Shown here one piece after another: positions 4,650-5,920 of a DNA stretch of 5,920 nucleotides. The stretch comes from Planctomycetota bacterium (GTDB lineage Bacteria > Planctomycetota > Brocadiia > SM23-32). The stretch is taken from positions 1 through 5,920 of the forward strand of contig JAGYMJ010000113.1 of the NCBI GenBank assembly GCA_018400625.1, in the 5' to 3' direction. A program made the translations under genes and the position numbers. Numbering within the stretch: position 1 is the first letter of the stretch; the number at the start of each line of letters is the position of its first letter. The notes below the pieces were generated by a model, which had not been told where the DNA came from, ran no database searches, and worked only from the letters and a program-made list of their open reading frames with translations.

Positions 4650-5573
4650 ATGGACGTGGACCTGATCATAGCTGCATACAAACGGCACATGAAAGCCCGG
4701 GGATACGCCCCAAAGACCCTTGATTGCTATGCTTTTGGATTAAAGCAGTTTACCGCATACCTTCGGGTAGTACCGATCACCGATCTTCGCCAGGTTACCC
4801 GGGAGATCATCAATGACTATCATGCATCGGTGATGGCCCTGGACCTGGCCACAGAATCCAAGGCCATCCGGATCCGCGCGGTAAAGCGTCTGTTCGAATA
4901 CCTCACAGAAACGCATCGTCTGCTGATCAACCCGGCCGAAGGGATTGTGGAGATCAGCCGGAAGCATCGGCCCATCGGTACGGTATTGACGACCAATGAA
5001 ATGAAACTTCTGCTCGATCAACCCAACCTGTCAACCGCCATCGGTATCCGGGACCGGGCCGTGATGGAACTTCTCTACAGCACTGGTATACGATCCGAGG
5101 AAATGCTTAGCCTGCATGTCTATGACATCGATATCAAGGAACGGATCGTTTACGTGAAAAAAGCCAAGGGCGGCCGGCAGCGGGTAGTGCCTATGAGTGA
5201 GGCCGCGGCCAGGTATGTGAAGGAATACATCGACAAAATCCGGCCCAGGCATGCCAGAAAGCATCCGAAAGAACGCAGGCTGTTTTTAACTCACGAAGGC
5301 CACCCATTGACCTGGAACGCTATCCGGGTCCAGATCGACGGATACCGCAGGAATGCCGGCATTAAGAAGTCTGTTGGTTTGCACGTGTTCCGGCGGACAT
5401 GCGCTACACACATGCTGTTAAACGGGGCGGATATCCGGTATGTGCAAAAGCTTTTGGGGCACAAGAATTTAAAGACTACGCAGCAGTATACAAAAGTGAT
5501 GCCGGTGGATGTCAAGCAGATGCATGACAAAACCCATCCCAACCGCGGAGAAGGGCTGAAATCAGGGGGTTGA
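4650..5573 (+). CDS. tyrosine recombinase (XerC/D-like integrase), first of tandem pair
   Basis: This 307-residue site-specific recombinase has an N-terminal SAM-like core-binding domain (about 4-105; YKRHMKARGYAPKTLDCY) and a catalytic domain (about 110-290). All expected active-site residues are visible: R148 (STGIRSEE), K173 (KAKGGRQR), H245 and R248 (LHVFRRT), H271 (LLGH) and nucleophile Y280 (TTQQYTKV). It cuts and rejoins DNA through a 3'-phosphotyrosine link. ATG at 4650 was chosen because GGAGGGAGG ends 5 nt upstream and the start then aligns with the MDIARFI start of the next recombinase. An in-frame ATG at 4569 would add 27 residues, but that stretch contains a copy of the ACTTCGAGG repeat and looks non-coding. 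Only 5 nt separate it from the next recombinase, so the two are co-transcribed. Confidence 0.88.
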   Translation: MDVDLIIAAYKRHMKARGYAPKTLDCYAFGLKQFTAYLRVVPITDLRQVTREIINDYHASVMALDLATESKAIRIRAVKRLFEYLTETHRLLINPAEGIVEISRKHRPIGTVLTTNEMKLLLDQPNLSTAIGIRDRAVMELLYSTGIRSEEMLSLHVYDIDIKERIVYVKKAKGGRQRVVPMSEAAARYVKEYIDKIRPRHARKHPKERRLFLTHEGHPLTWNAIRVQIDGYRRNAGIKKSVGLHVFRRTCATHMLLNGADIRYVQKLLGHKNLKTTQQYTKVMPVDVKQMHDKTHPNRGEGLKSGG

Positions 5574-5578
5574 AATCA

Positions 5579-5920
5579 ATGGATATTGCCCGTTTTATTA
5601 CTCTTTATGAGACGCATCTGAAAATCATCGGCCGGGCCTTCCATACCATCCGGGTCACCCGGTATAACCTGAAAAGCTTTGGCCGGTATCTGGAAGGAGA
5701 AGGAGTGGGTTCAATCGAGCAGCTGAGCCGGGAGGTCATCGAAGACTATCAGCAGGAGTTGGCTTTTTCTTTAACCGCCAAGGGTCGTCCGCTGTCGGTG
5801 CGGTCTCAAATCAAGAAATTAAATGCGGTAATCGGCTTTACCCGGTTTTTAAAGGAGTCCGATTACCTGGTGCATGATCCGGGTGCGGCCATCAAACGGC
5901 CCCGGGAGCCGCAGCGGCTG
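5579..5920 (+). CDS. second tyrosine recombinase, N-terminal part (cut by window end)
   Basis: An ATG at 5579, 9 nt after AGGGGG, opens a frame that runs unbroken to the right edge (114 codons). It begins MDIARFITLYETHLKIIGRA and continues as a SAM-like core-binding domain (VTRYNLKSFGRYLEGEGV, then LSREVIEDYQQEL and IKKLNAVIGFTRFLKESDYL). It aligns over this length with the first recombinase (for example REVIEDYQQ against REIINDYHA). The catalytic domain lies beyond the window, so activity cannot be judged. Unlike its neighbour it has an insertion (SLTAKGRPLS, about 64-73). Two adjacent, different recombinases read in the same direction suggest a cooperative pair or a recombinase-in-trio unit whose third gene would follow. 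Confidence 0.85.
   Translation, partial: MDIARFITLYETHLKIIGRAFHTIRVTRYNLKSFGRYLEGEGVGSIEQLSREVIEDYQQELAFSLTAKGRPLSVRSQIKKLNAVIGFTRFLKESDYLVHDPGAAIKRPREPQRL

Noticed and set aside
1..5920. Attachment-site duplication or tRNA gene marking an integration boundary
   Set aside because: No cloverleaf-like tRNA and no long direct repeat spanning the element are visible; the boundaries probably lie outside the window.

Overview
The window looks like part of an integrated, satellite- or plasmid-like mobile element in a bacterium. GC content is moderate to high in the genes and low in the control regions. Codon use, AGGAGG-type ribosome sites and the resemblance of the left flank to flanks I remember from Desulfobacterota-type genomes suggest a Gram-negative bacterium of that kind. 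That host guess is weak and rests on memory only.

Layout, left to right. (1) Positions 1-745 carry no convincing gene: an AT-rich start, a short GGGGGACA-type motif that may be debris of an IS200-like/REP-associated element, a C-rich strand-asymmetric stretch bounded by an 11-bp inverted repeat, and an all-AT hairpin. (2) Positions 746-1666 hold a compact minus-strand operon of three overlapping genes: an XRE/HTH repressor, a DUF4160 protein and a DUF2442 protein. (3) Positions 1667-1941 form a control region with divergent, overlapping promoters that share an inverted-repeat operator candidate. It is followed on the plus strand by a strongly structured leader RNA (about 1795-1904) and a near-perfect Shine-Dalgarno sequence. 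(4) Positions 1942-4480 hold a small DUF5659-like protein gene overlapping a large replication gene: CHC2 zinc finger, DnaG-type Toprim primase core, AAA-like P-loop ATPase and winged helix. (5) Positions 4481-4649 contain an array of ACTWCGAGG repeats spaced in multiples of about one DNA turn, plus a small palindrome. (6) From 4650 to the right edge are two tandem tyrosine recombinases, the second cut by the window end.

Working model: the divergent XRE protein represses the switch region. The plus-strand transcript passes through a structured leader that could act as an attenuator or immunity RNA before reaching the primase operon. The layout resembles the immunity/primase operon of satellite phage P4, where a leader-encoded RNA (CI) controls the alpha primase-helicase transcript. 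The recombinases supply DNA integration or transposition, perhaps as part of a recombinase-in-trio (RIT) unit. The most interesting items are the leader RNA, the helically phased repeats between primase and recombinase, and a primase that appears to lack a block of residues between its ATPase and winged-helix domains.
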